From positions 62,001-126,000 of the forward strand of contig NZ_JBLXDO010000011.1 of the NCBI RefSeq assembly GCF_048263965.1: a stretch of DNA of 64,000 bases, written 5' to 3'. The position numbers were made by a program, and so were the translations under genes. Below the pieces are notes generated by a model that saw only the letters and a list, made by a program, of their open reading frames with translations, was not told the DNA's origin and ran no database searches. The DNA comes from Ferrimonas sp048263965 (GTDB lineage: Bacteria > Pseudomonadota > Gammaproteobacteria > Enterobacterales > Shewanellaceae). Below, piece by piece: positions 44,381-52,346 of the stretch (position 1 is the stretch's first letter; each line of letters begins with the position of its first letter).

Positions 44381-46864
44381 TTAAGCCTTGACTACCTGAA
44401 CCGGACACTTCTTGAAGTCGGTCTCTTTGGACATGGGGTCGGTGGCATCCAGCAGCAGCTTGTTCACCAGCTGACGAGCGTCACAGAAGGGCATAAACAC
44501 CACGCCTTCTGGCATCTCGTAACGACCCTTGGTCTCGATGCGGGTGCGTACAGCGCCACGCGGGCTGCTAACCATCACCTCATCGCCACGCTTGAGGCCG
44601 CGCTTGGCTGCGTCCTTGTCGCTCATGTAGATCTTGGCGTTAGGGTAGGCCTTGTTCAGTTCGTCGACGCGGCCGGTCATGGTGCCGGTATGCCAGTGCT
44701 CCAGTACACGACCGGTACACAGCCACATATCGTACTGCTCGGTCAGCTCCTCCGCCGGGCCCTCATAGGGGTTGGCGATGATCATCGCCTTACCGTCAGG
44801 CTTGCCGTAGAACTCAAAACCGGTGCCAGGCTTAACCAGAGGATCCAGGCCCTCCTTGAAGCGCCACAGGGTCTCTTTGCCGTCAATCACAGGCCAGCGC
44901 ATCCCTTCGCCGAAGTACTCGTCAAACTCACCCAGGTCGTGCTTGTGACCACGGGTAAAGGCAGCGTACTCCTCGAACAAGCCCTTCTGCAGATAGAAGC
45001 CCAGAGCCTCGGACTCATCGTTGTGCTTGCCCTTGCAGTCGGATACGGGGAACTTGTCCACCACGCCGTTACCGAACAGCACGTCGAACATGGTCTTGCC
45101 GCGGTACTCAGGCTTCTGAGCCAACAGCTCTTCAGGCCATACCTCTTCCATCTTGAAGTACTTGGAGAACTCAACCACCTGCAGCACGTCGGAGCGGGCG
45201 CCGGGAACCGGCTTAACCAGCTGGTGCCAGTACTGACCACGACGCTCGGCGTTACCGTAGGCACCCTCTTTCTCCACCCACATGGCGGTAGGCAGCACCA
45301 GATCAGCCATGGAAGCGGTGACGGTCATGTAGGCGTCGGACACCACGATGAAGTTCTCTGGGTTCAGGAAACCAGGCAGAGTCTCTTCGTTGATGTTGGG
45401 GCCGGCTTGCAGGTTGTTGGTGACCTGAGTCCAGTAGCAGTTGAGCTTGCCATCTTTCAGCATGCGGCTCTGCAGTACCGCGTGGTAGCCAGGCTTGGCA
45501 GGGATGGTGCCTTCAGGCACGGCCCAGCGCTTCTCGGTTATGTCGCGGTGAGGCTTCTTCATCACCACCATGTCTGCTGGCAGACGGTGGGCGAAGGTGC
45601 CCACTTCACGGGCAGTACCACAGGCGGAAGGCTGACCGGTCAGGGAGAATGGGCTGTTGCCGGGCTCGGAGATCTTGCCGGTCAGCAGGTGGATGTTGTA
45701 GATGGAGTTGTTCACCCACACACCACGAACGTGCTGGTTGGCACCCATACACCACATGCTCATCACCTTGCGCTTAGGGTCGGCGTAGGCCTTGGCGATG
45801 TTCACCAGAGCGTCGGCGTCTACGCCGGTCTGCTCAACGGTGTACTCCAGGGTGTAGGTGCTCAGGAACTTGGCGTACTCGTCGAAGCTGATGGGGGTCA
45901 TCTTCTTCGCGGACTTCTGGTTCTTGGCTTCCTTCTCACGTGGGTGATCAGGACGCAGGCCGTAACCGATGTCGGTGGTCGCCATGGCAAACTTGGTGTG
46001 CTTGTTGACGAAGTCCTTGTTTACCGCGCCATTCTCAATGATGTAGTTGGCGATGTAGTTCAGCAGGATCAGGTCGGTCTGAGGCTTGAAGATCAGGCCG
46101 TTGTCCGCAATGTCGAAACAGCGGTTGCGGTAGGTGGAGATGGCGTGGATCTTGGCGCCAGGGTGGCCCAGGCGACGGTCGGTAACACGGTTCCACAGGA
46201 TCGGGTGTGCTTCGGCGGCGTTGGAACCCCACATCACGAAGTCATCGGCGTGCTCGATATCGTCGTAACAGCCCATGGGCTCATCGATGCCGAAGGCGCG
46301 CAGGAAGCCCACTACGGCAGAGGCCATACAGTGACGGGCGTTAGGATCGATGTTGTTGGAACGGAAGCCCGCCTTCATCATCTTAACGGCAGCGTAGCCT
46401 TCCCATACGGTCCATTGGCCGGAGCCGAACATGCCGACGGAGCTTGGGCCCTTCTTCTTCAGAGAGGCTTTCCACTTCTCAGCCATGATCTCATAGGCGC
46501 GATCCCAGGATACCGGGGTCAGCTCACCGTCTTTGGCGTACTCACCGCCCCTCATGCGCAGCAGAGGAGTGGTCAGGCGATCCTTGCCGTACATGATCTT
46601 GGACAGGTAGTAGCCTTTAGCACAGGCCATGCCCTTGTTCACAGGGGAGTCTGGATTACCACGGGTGGCGATCACCTTGTTGTCCTTGGTGCCCACCATG
46701 ATGGAACAACCTACACCACAGAAACGGCAGGGTGCCTTGCCCCACTCCAGATCGTCCTTGCCCTGTGCCGCATTGACGGTGGACACAGGCAAGATGGCAC
46801 CTGCGGCGGTGGCGGCGGCCACTGCGGCATTGGCTTTGATAAACTCGCGTCTGTTCAAGCTCAT
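44381..46864 (-). CDS. napA: Periplasmic nitrate reductase catalytic subunit
   Basis: The 827-residue molybdoenzyme has a twin-arginine signal (NRREFIKA, residues 4-11), the [4Fe-4S] ligands Cys46, Cys49, Cys53 and Cys81 (CRFCGVGC ... ACAKGY), and the Mo-ligand Cys179 in ARHCMASAV. Further bis-MGD-binding regions follow. It reduces nitrate to nitrite in the periplasm. It is preceded by napD with a 17-base gap and followed by napB. No napC, napE, napF or napGH is present beside it, so electrons must come through another quinol dehydrogenase; in Shewanella-like bacteria CymA fills this role. Confidence 0.97.
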   Translation of the reverse strand: MSLNRREFIKANAAVAAATAAGAILPVSTVNAAQGKDDLEWGKAPCRFCGVGCSIMVGTKDNKVIATRGNPDSPVNKGMACAKGYYLSKIMYGKDRLTTPLLRMRGGEYAKDGELTPVSWDRAYEIMAEKWKASLKKKGPSSVGMFGSGQWTVWEGYAAVKMMKAGFRSNNIDPNARHCMASAVVGFLRAFGIDEPMGCYDDIEHADDFVMWGSNAAEAHPILWNRVTDRRLGHPGAKIHAISTYRNRCFDIADNGLIFKPQTDLILLNYIANYIIENGAVNKDFVNKHTKFAMATTDIGYGLRPDHPREKEAKNQKSAKKMTPISFDEYAKFLSTYTLEYTVEQTGVDADALVNIAKAYADPKRKVMSMWCMGANQHVRGVWVNNSIYNIHLLTGKISEPGNSPFSLTGQPSACGTAREVGTFAHRLPADMVVMKKPHRDITEKRWAVPEGTIPAKPGYHAVLQSRMLKDGKLNCYWTQVTNNLQAGPNINEETLPGFLNPENFIVVSDAYMTVTASMADLVLPTAMWVEKEGAYGNAERRGQYWHQLVKPVPGARSDVLQVVEFSKYFKMEEVWPEELLAQKPEYRGKTMFDVLFGNGVVDKFPVSDCKGKHNDESEALGFYLQKGLFEEYAAFTRGHKHDLGEFDEYFGEGMRWPVIDGKETLWRFKEGLDPLVKPGTGFEFYGKPDGKAMIIANPYEGPAEELTEQYDMWLCTGRVLEHWHTGTMTGRVDELNKAYPNAKIYMSDKDAAKRGLKRGDEVMVSSPRGAVRTRIETKGRYEMPEGVVFMPFCDARQLVNKLLLDATDPMSKETDFKKCPVQVVKA

Positions 46865-46881
46865 ATCATCCTCTTGATATT

Positions 46882-47136
46882 TTAGAGTTGTTCTACCCTG
46901 TGATAGGCCAAAGCAGTGTTCATCACCCCTTCAATGGCCGATATCGCTTCAATGGCGTCGCTGGTGCTGGCCTGGCTGTCTCGCTCCAGGGTCACCACCA
47001 GCTTGCCTTCGTCAGTCTTGGTGTGCAGTTCACAGCCGGGGATCTCGGTCAGGGCCGGAATGACCGCCCCTTCAAGTTCCGCCACACAGCTCACTACCAA
47101 TCCACTTATATGCACCGTCTCACTCAAGGTCTTCAC
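46882..47136 (-). CDS. napD: NapD, chaperone for NapA export
   Basis: The 84-residue cytoplasmic protein has the NapD pattern HISGLVVSCV (about residues 9-18), IPGCELHT, and the C-terminal SAIEGVMNTALAYHRVE. NapD binds the NapA twin-arginine signal and helps maturation. The first codon is GTG at 47136; a second in-frame GTG seven codons on (giving VHISGLVV) is a possible start that would match E. coli NapD length better at the N-terminus. It is the first gene of napDAB. Confidence 0.93.
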   Translation of the reverse strand: MKTLSETVHISGLVVSCVAELEGAVIPALTEIPGCELHTKTDEGKLVVTLERDSQASTSDAIEAISAIEGVMNTALAYHRVEQL

Positions 47137-47194
47137 CTATGTCGTTTTGCGCTTCATTGATTTAGATGTTGTTTTTTTGGCCTCAGCCTAACCA

Positions 47195-47210
47195 TACCCC
47201 TTAGGTGGTA
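47195..47210 (-). promoter_or_regulatory. Candidate NarP-type 7-2-7 site upstream of napD
   Basis: The sequence TACCCCT-TA-GGTGGTA forms a 7-2-7 inverted arrangement. The left heptamer matches the NarL/NarP consensus TACYYMT perfectly; the right one fits AKRRGTA in five of seven places. It lies 59-74 bases upstream of the napD start. No biochemical support is available. Confidence 0.45.
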
Positions 47211-47267
47211 TTCCTTTTGAGATAGGGCGAAGGTCCAAATTTCCACTACAAAGGGAAAGGTTATTTA

Positions 47268-47284
47268 TTTAACGGGCCGTTAAA
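47268..47284. promoter_or_regulatory. Perfect 17-bp palindrome, possible operator
   Basis: Arms TTTAACGG and CCGTTAAA flank a single central G. It lies 132 bases upstream of napD and 331 bases upstream of the second CSS-EAL gene. Confidence 0.45.
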
Positions 47285-47614
47285 ATGCGACCCTAGCCAT
47301 GAACAGCATTCGTGAACCAAGTCCACCAACTATAGCAATAAGAATGGATGTCATTTGAGAAGGTGGATCAGGGCCCTGAACCGGTCTCATCCCCGGCGTG
47401 ACGGGCTTTGCGAACTCTCAATCGCTGTGAGCCAGAGCAAGTTCGGTGGCTCTGGTGCGGAATAGCGGTGTCTGGAGTGAATTTTAAGCTTAAGTAAACT
47501 CTGGCCAAAACCGTTCACATATCGCCCACATATCTGTATCCATTCAGTTTTTTTAAGACAAAGTGTGATAAGTTGAAGCCATCTTCTGGGATCAGTCAGG
47601 ACCATAACCTGTTT

Positions 47615-49201
47615 ATGAGCAAATTCAGGTGGCAGCTTGGGCGCTTCATCCGACTGGGTTGGCGATACTTCTTCCTCTGCCTGCTCGTGGGCGTACTGTT
47701 CAGCCTCTCACTGAGCCTGATGACCCACACCAACAACATCAACTCCCGCCTGAATCTCGGCCTGTCAATGTTCGATGCCTACTACAACCAGAGTGAGCAG
47801 GAGCTGAAGCTGTTGGCTGGGCGCATCCCCTGGGGCATGTGTGACGCCTCCTCGGAACTGGAATTGAAGCGCCAGGCAGAGCTCTCCCACTTCTTTGATT
47901 ACCTGGCCACCATGAGTGACGAAGAGGGGTTTTGCCGTGATGAAGATCTGATCATCGCCCCCACTACCGCCTACCAGATGCTGCTCGAAGGACAGGGACC
48001 GAGCTGGATGAAACACGTCAGCCACCACCTTCAGGCCTATCAGATGATGGCTATTCACCTGGGCGGCAGTCGCTACCTGTTTGGCATCACCAAGAGTCGG
48101 CGGATGATGGCACTGCTGTTTCCCGAGCCCGAACTGCTCAGTAACGCCAGGATCACCCTCAACTATAAAGAGCAGGCCATTGTCTCTCTGGGAGAGGCGA
48201 AACAGAACTGGTTATCCCAGCACTACAGTGAACAGCGCGGTCCCCTCTCCATCAGTTTGACACTCGATCCCCAGCACCTGACCCTCTATCTGAAGCGAGA
48301 TCTGTCTCTGGGGCTACCACTGACGCTGGTGTTCTCCATACTGGTGACCATGCTGCTGCTCTATTGGCGCAGCTACCAGGGACTGCACCCCGAGGATCTG
48401 CTGGACACCTTCAGCAACCGGGAGATCTACCCGGTATTCCAGCCCATAGTGGATGGCCGGGACAAAAGGGTGCTGGGTCACGAGATGCTGGCACGCTGGA
48501 GCCACCCTCAACTGGGAGAGGTCCCACCAGATGAGTTCATTCCCATGCTGGAGTACCACCAGCAACTGGACCGCCTGCTCTATGAGATGGCCCCCCAATG
48601 CCAGTATCAGCCACTCCAGCACGGCTATTTGAGTATCAACCTGGCGGGCCAGCAGTTGCTCACAGAGAAACGCAGTCTGGGAGACTTCCTGGAGCACCTA
48701 GCCCGGCAGATAGGCATTGAACCCTGGCAGATGGTGGTGGAGATCACCGAGCGAGAGGTGCTGGATTTCCACTCCCGGCCCTTTCAGCGCACCCTGTACA
48801 ACATCCGCCAGCGTGGCTTTAAAGTGGCCATCGACGACTTCGGCACCGGTCACAACGGCCTGGCCAGCCTCAAGGTGTTTCAACCTGATTATCTGAAGGT
48901 GGACCGCAGCTTTATCCAGGCGATCATGCACCGCCATGATCCTCAGCCGGTGCTGGACTCCATCCTGCAATTGGCCAACCGTCTGGAGATTGAAGTGATC
49001 GCCGAAGGGGTGGAGACCGAGGAGCAGCGTCTCTATCTGTTGGACCACGGCATCACCCGGATGCAGGGATTCCTGTTTGCCAGACCCGGCCCCCTGTCCA
49101 TTTCTTCCCCAAAGAAAGAGGGCAGGCAAGAATCCCCCTCCCGAAGCGGCGCTGAATCCACTATACTGGCCGCCGATCTAGCCATCACTGGGGACACCTG
49201 A
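47615..49201 (+). CDS. CSS-motif EAL-domain c-di-GMP phosphodiesterase (paralogue 2)
   Basis: The 528-residue protein has the same plan as the protein at 41103: RWQLGRFIRLGWRYFF at the N-terminus, a helix at about 18-37, Cys76 and Cys107 in the periplasmic CSS domain at identical positions, a second helix (about 229-249), and an EAL domain (HEMLARW, NLAGQQL, VEITEREVLD, DDFGTGHNG, VDRSFI, IAEGVET). All catalytic residues are present. A C-terminal tail of about 30 polar residues is unique to it. The ATG at 47615 is 13 bases beyond CAGGA, an unusually long spacing. The DUF3010 gene follows within 7 bases. Confidence 0.9.
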   Translation: MSKFRWQLGRFIRLGWRYFFLCLLVGVLFSLSLSLMTHTNNINSRLNLGLSMFDAYYNQSEQELKLLAGRIPWGMCDASSELELKRQAELSHFFDYLATMSDEEGFCRDEDLIIAPTTAYQMLLEGQGPSWMKHVSHHLQAYQMMAIHLGGSRYLFGITKSRRMMALLFPEPELLSNARITLNYKEQAIVSLGEAKQNWLSQHYSEQRGPLSISLTLDPQHLTLYLKRDLSLGLPLTLVFSILVTMLLLYWRSYQGLHPEDLLDTFSNREIYPVFQPIVDGRDKRVLGHEMLARWSHPQLGEVPPDEFIPMLEYHQQLDRLLYEMAPQCQYQPLQHGYLSINLAGQQLLTEKRSLGDFLEHLARQIGIEPWQMVVEITEREVLDFHSRPFQRTLYNIRQRGFKVAIDDFGTGHNGLASLKVFQPDYLKVDRSFIQAIMHRHDPQPVLDSILQLANRLEIEVIAEGVETEEQRLYLLDHGITRMQGFLFARPGPLSISSPKKEGRQESPSRSGAESTILAADLAITGDT

Positions 49202-49208
49202 GGAATCG

Positions 49209-49634
49209 ATGAGAATCTGCGCCGTAGAACTGAAGAGCAACGAAGCCATTATCTGCATCCTGGCACTGGAGAAGGGACTGTTTAACGTACCCGATTGCCG
49301 GGCCCGCAAACTGACCCTGACCGACATCCAGGGCACCAAGGCGCTGCACGCCTTCCAGAGCGAGTTTGCCAAACTGTTGAGCGATTACCAGGTGGATAAG
49401 GTGGTGATTCGCGAACGCCCCACCAAAGGCAAATTTGCCGGCAGCTCCGCAGGCTTCAAGATGGAAGCGGCGATTCAGCTGATTGACGGTGCGGATGCCC
49501 AGGTCGTGACCAACACCGCCATCAAAGAGAGCCTGAAACGCACGCCTCTTGAGGTCAGCACCAAGGACGTGGGACTCAAGCAGTTCCAGGAAGCGGCCTT
49601 CACCACAGGCTTCGCCTTCCTCAACGCCAAATAA
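49209..49634 (+). CDS. DUF3010 family protein
   Basis: A 141-residue soluble protein matching DUF3010: MRICAVELKSNEAIICIL at the N-terminus, VDKVVIRERPTKGKFAGSS (about 62-80), and EAAFTTGFAFLNAK at the C-terminus. The layout suggests an RNase H-like fold; function is unknown. It starts 7 bases after the EAL gene with GAGGA before its ATG, so it is probably co-transcribed with it. A bidirectional terminator follows. Confidence 0.88.
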   Translation: MRICAVELKSNEAIICILALEKGLFNVPDCRARKLTLTDIQGTKALHAFQSEFAKLLSDYQVDKVVIRERPTKGKFAGSSAGFKMEAAIQLIDGADAQVVTNTAIKESLKRTPLEVSTKDVGLKQFQEAAFTTGFAFLNAK

Positions 49635-49636
49635 TC

Positions 49637-49662
49637 AAAAGCCCGGCAGATGCCGGGCTTTT
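49637..49662. terminator. Bidirectional terminator between DUF3010 and DUF3943 genes
   Basis: An 11-bp stem AAAAGCCCGGC/GCCGGGCTTTT with loop AGAT serves two convergent transcripts. Confidence 0.92.
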
Positions 49663-49686
49663 TGATCCTGACTCCTCGCCGGCCTG

Positions 49687-50997
49687 CTATCGCTCTCCGC
49701 CACCAAAACGGTACACCAGTTGCAGCTCGGCCATGGAGTCCGTGGTGGAGGTACTGGTGCTGTGAAAGGCACGCCACTGCCCCTGCAACGCCCAGTTGGC
49801 ATGCCAGCGCCAGTGCAACCCGGCCCCGCCATTCACCTGGAAGGTCTTCCTGTCCCTGTCCTGCTCCCACATGGTCTCGCCGAAGCCGCCGATGACGTAG
49901 GGGCGCAGAGCCTGATCTGCCATGAAGTAGTACTGAGTATCCAGGCTGTAGTTCTCGTAGGTCAGCTGCTTGCCACTGCCCTTCTCATCCAGGTCCCCCC
50001 GGGCATAGCTCAAGCGGGTGGAGAAACTCGGGGTAAAATAGAGCCCCAGGGTCATCACCGCTGCCGGACCGGCTTTGACGCCCCACTTGCTGTCCGGTTC
50101 TACCCAGGTGCTGCCCAGGGTCAGACCGACAATGCCGGTGTCCACGGGGTCATCACTGGGCATGTAGCCGGCTTTAGGTGGCCTCATCCCCTCGTCACCG
50201 CCTCCGAAACGGTACCTGAGCTGCAACTGCACCTGGGTGTCGGTGCCGCCATCGGCCATGGTGAGTTCATTGAGGGTCACATAACCGGTGCCCGCCTTGA
50301 TCAACTGGCGTCCCACCAGGTTATTGATGCCCCGGCCGATGCTGTCCACCGGATCCAGGAAGAACAGCGCAGTGCTGCCCCAGCCCTCAGAGCCCCACAC
50401 CTTGCCACCGTTGGCCCAGATCTCCTGCTCCTTGTTGAAGGCCCATTCGCCGTAGACCCAGCCCAGCACCGGTGTCACCACCAGATCCTGAATCGCCGGG
50501 ATCTCGGCAAAGGCCTCCAGGCCATACTCCCAGTAGAAGGTGGACATCAGGAAGGAGTAAACGAAGGCGTCCCACTGGCGATAGCCCGATTTGCGGGCCA
50601 CCTGATAGTAGACACCGCCAAAATAGGGGTGGCCGATGTAGTTGATGTACCAGACATCCCGGTCCCAGACCGGGCCGTCTGCGACGTTGTCCCACCACTT
50701 ATCAAACAGGCCGATGTCGTCCCGCTCCCAGTTGGAGATGTCCTCCGGAAGCAAAGCGATAAAGCCGGCCACACCCACGCCGTAGGCAGCCACAGATTTG
50801 GTTTGAGACCACAAACGCGCCCTGTCCTCACCATTGGGGGCACTGAACAGGGAAACGGCATAGGGGTTGTCATACACATCCGGGGGCAGGGAGAGTTCCT
50901 CCCAACGACTGTTGGTGATGGGGCTGCGCTCCACCTCCTCACCGGCCCAGGCGCCTCCCGCCAGCATCAACGCCAGCGCCACAGTACAAATTCTCAT
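49687..50997 (-). CDS. DUF3943 outer-membrane-associated protein
   Basis: The 436-residue protein has a signal peptide (about residues 1-19), then the DUF3943 signature WYINYIGHPYFGGVYYQVAR (about 112-131) with FYWEYGLEAFAEIPAIQDL and VTPVLGWVYGE after it. The C-terminal half is beta-rich with repeated QLRYRFGGG / QLVYRFGGG segments at both ends of the barrel-like part, ending in GGGER. It likely sits in the outer membrane. Function unknown. The ATG at 50997 follows AGAGGA at good spacing. Confidence 0.85.
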   Translation of the reverse strand: MRICTVALALMLAGGAWAGEEVERSPITNSRWEELSLPPDVYDNPYAVSLFSAPNGEDRARLWSQTKSVAAYGVGVAGFIALLPEDISNWERDDIGLFDKWWDNVADGPVWDRDVWYINYIGHPYFGGVYYQVARKSGYRQWDAFVYSFLMSTFYWEYGLEAFAEIPAIQDLVVTPVLGWVYGEWAFNKEQEIWANGGKVWGSEGWGSTALFFLDPVDSIGRGINNLVGRQLIKAGTGYVTLNELTMADGGTDTQVQLQLRYRFGGGDEGMRPPKAGYMPSDDPVDTGIVGLTLGSTWVEPDSKWGVKAGPAAVMTLGLYFTPSFSTRLSYARGDLDEKGSGKQLTYENYSLDTQYYFMADQALRPYVIGGFGETMWEQDRDRKTFQVNGGAGLHWRWHANWALQGQWRAFHSTSTSTTDSMAELQLVYRFGGGER

Positions 50998-51208
50998 CTC
51001 CCATCCTCTCCCTGGCAAAAATGAAGCTGATTGTAGTCAGCTAATCAGTACCTTAGCTGAACAGGCTACGGGTTTGCACCGACGACGCCCGGATACGGGT
51101 ATTTGAGTGTGCCCCAATCCTGAGCCATTGTTGGTGCCTTAGAATTGAGTATACGCCCAGTTGGCCAGCTTTGGAGGGGGAATTACCTTAAGATCAGCTA
51201 GATGGCAT

Positions 51209-51230
51209 CGAGCCACCCGAAGGTGGCTCG
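51209..51230 (-). terminator. Hairpin downstream of pldA
   Basis: A perfect 9-bp stem CGAGCCACC/GGTGGCTCG with a 4-base loop lies 29 bases past the pldA stop. There is no T run on the minus strand, so termination is uncertain. Confidence 0.45.
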
Positions 51231-51258
51231 CGAAGGCAGTCAGCAAAGTCGAGATCTC

Positions 51259-52221
51259 CTAGAGGATGGGGGTCATCTCCAGGCCCACACCGATGCGGTT
51301 GGTGCGGACGTTATAGTCGATGAGGCTCTCACCATAGCCGTAGTAGTACTGCACATAGCCACGCACCTTGCGGCCTAAGGGGAAGCTCCACCCCAGCTCC
51401 ACCGCCCCACGGTTCTCATCGAAGTCCAGGTTGTTGCGGAACAGGCCGCTGAAGGTATGGTCGTTGTGTTTGTAAACCAATCCAAGCTCTCCGTAGCCCA
51501 TGTAATCGAGGATGTCCGGGTTGTCATCCCCCTTGGAGTCTTCGGGGGATTCCTTCTCATCCTCTGGCAGGCGGTACCAGGCTCGGGCCAATACGGTCCA
51601 GTCATCCTTCTCAAACACCAGGGAGCCGATGATGCGGTTCCAGGAGCGACTCTTCTCCTCATTCTGACCGTTGGACTGGTGATTGATCCCCAGCACCCAG
51701 AAGGGCACCAGCCAATCTCCCAGCTGCCAGTCGACACTCTGCACCCAGAACAGCTCCGGCTCATGGTTGGTTTCCCTGAAGGGCGCGGAGTATTCACTGT
51801 TGTACGCCTGCCACCAACTCTGGTTGGTGTAGGCGAAAAACAGCCGACCACTGTCATCCAGCAAAGGCACCGTCAGAGGCATCTTGAAACTGAACTGGAA
51901 CTTCATCTCTGTGTGCTGCAGGGGCAACTCATCCGGGTCGAACGGCGCCTGATTCGGCGTCTGGTTGAAGGTAAAGGGCAGCACATAGTTATTTTTATGG
52001 GCGGTCAGACTGAAATCAGAGGCGTTGCTGATCCGCTCCTCGGCGATGCGGTGATCCAGGGCACTGTCGTGAAGCTCACGCTCTGGATTCAGCTTCTCCT
52101 CGCAGAGGATCTTGACCTCGGCTACGGTAACGTCGCCAACGGACTCTTTCACCGCATTCAGCAAACAGGCATCCATGTCGGTCATCTGGGGGGCTGCGGC
52201 CATCATCAGCAGGGTTAGCAT
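51259..52221 (-). CDS. pldA: Outer-membrane phospholipase A
   Basis: The 320-residue protein contains the OMPLA active site in NHQSNGQNEEKSRSWNR (about residues 178-194), with the catalytic His, Ser and a downstream Asn, and a 12-strand barrel ending in VRTNRIGVGLEM. It hydrolyses phospholipids that reach the outer leaflet, with Ca2+ and dimerisation required. The N-terminal signal peptide is short (MLTLLMMAAAPQ) and may be incomplete if an earlier start is used. A terminator separates it from the chemotaxis gene upstream. Confidence 0.92.
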   Translation of the reverse strand: MLTLLMMAAAPQMTDMDACLLNAVKESVGDVTVAEVKILCEEKLNPERELHDSALDHRIAEERISNASDFSLTAHKNNYVLPFTFNQTPNQAPFDPDELPLQHTEMKFQFSFKMPLTVPLLDDSGRLFFAYTNQSWWQAYNSEYSAPFRETNHEPELFWVQSVDWQLGDWLVPFWVLGINHQSNGQNEEKSRSWNRIIGSLVFEKDDWTVLARAWYRLPEDEKESPEDSKGDDNPDILDYMGYGELGLVYKHNDHTFSGLFRNNLDFDENRGAVELGWSFPLGRKVRGYVQYYYGYGESLIDYNVRTNRIGVGLEMTPIL

Positions 52222-52284
52222 GACAATTCCTTTGTAAACTCAGTTCATTAATTGCTATGTTATCAGATGGTTCTACCACCATAA

Positions 52285-52311
52285 AAAAAACCGGCCTCAG
52301 GCCGGTTTTTT
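52285..52311 (-). terminator. Terminator of the chemotaxis receptor gene
   Basis: Stem ACCGGCC/GGCCGGT extended by A-T pairs, loop TGA on the minus strand, and six T after it. It lies 36 bases past the chemoreceptor stop, between it and pldA. Confidence 0.9.
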
Positions 52312-52346
52312 CATCTGGTTAAGGCATCAGACCCAAGGATGTGGCT

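Larger units (their letters stand above)
47137..47614. other. Intergenic region between divergent napD and the second CSS-EAL gene
   Basis: About 478 bases without a supported gene, the longest non-coding stretch in the window. It contains the candidate NarP site, the 17-bp palindrome, and an AT-rich run around 47160-47180. Near the EAL gene the sequence CAGGACCATAA is shared with the leader of paralogue 1. Confidence 0.7.

Noticed and set aside
44690..46885. Long plus-strand open frame (about 731 codons) opposite napA
   Set aside because: Antisense shadow of napA; no motifs or ribosome-binding site.
47157..47170. Possible FNR site (TTGAT-N4-ATGTT) upstream of napD
   Set aside because: The left half fits but the right half matches only two bases of ATCAA; not enough to call.
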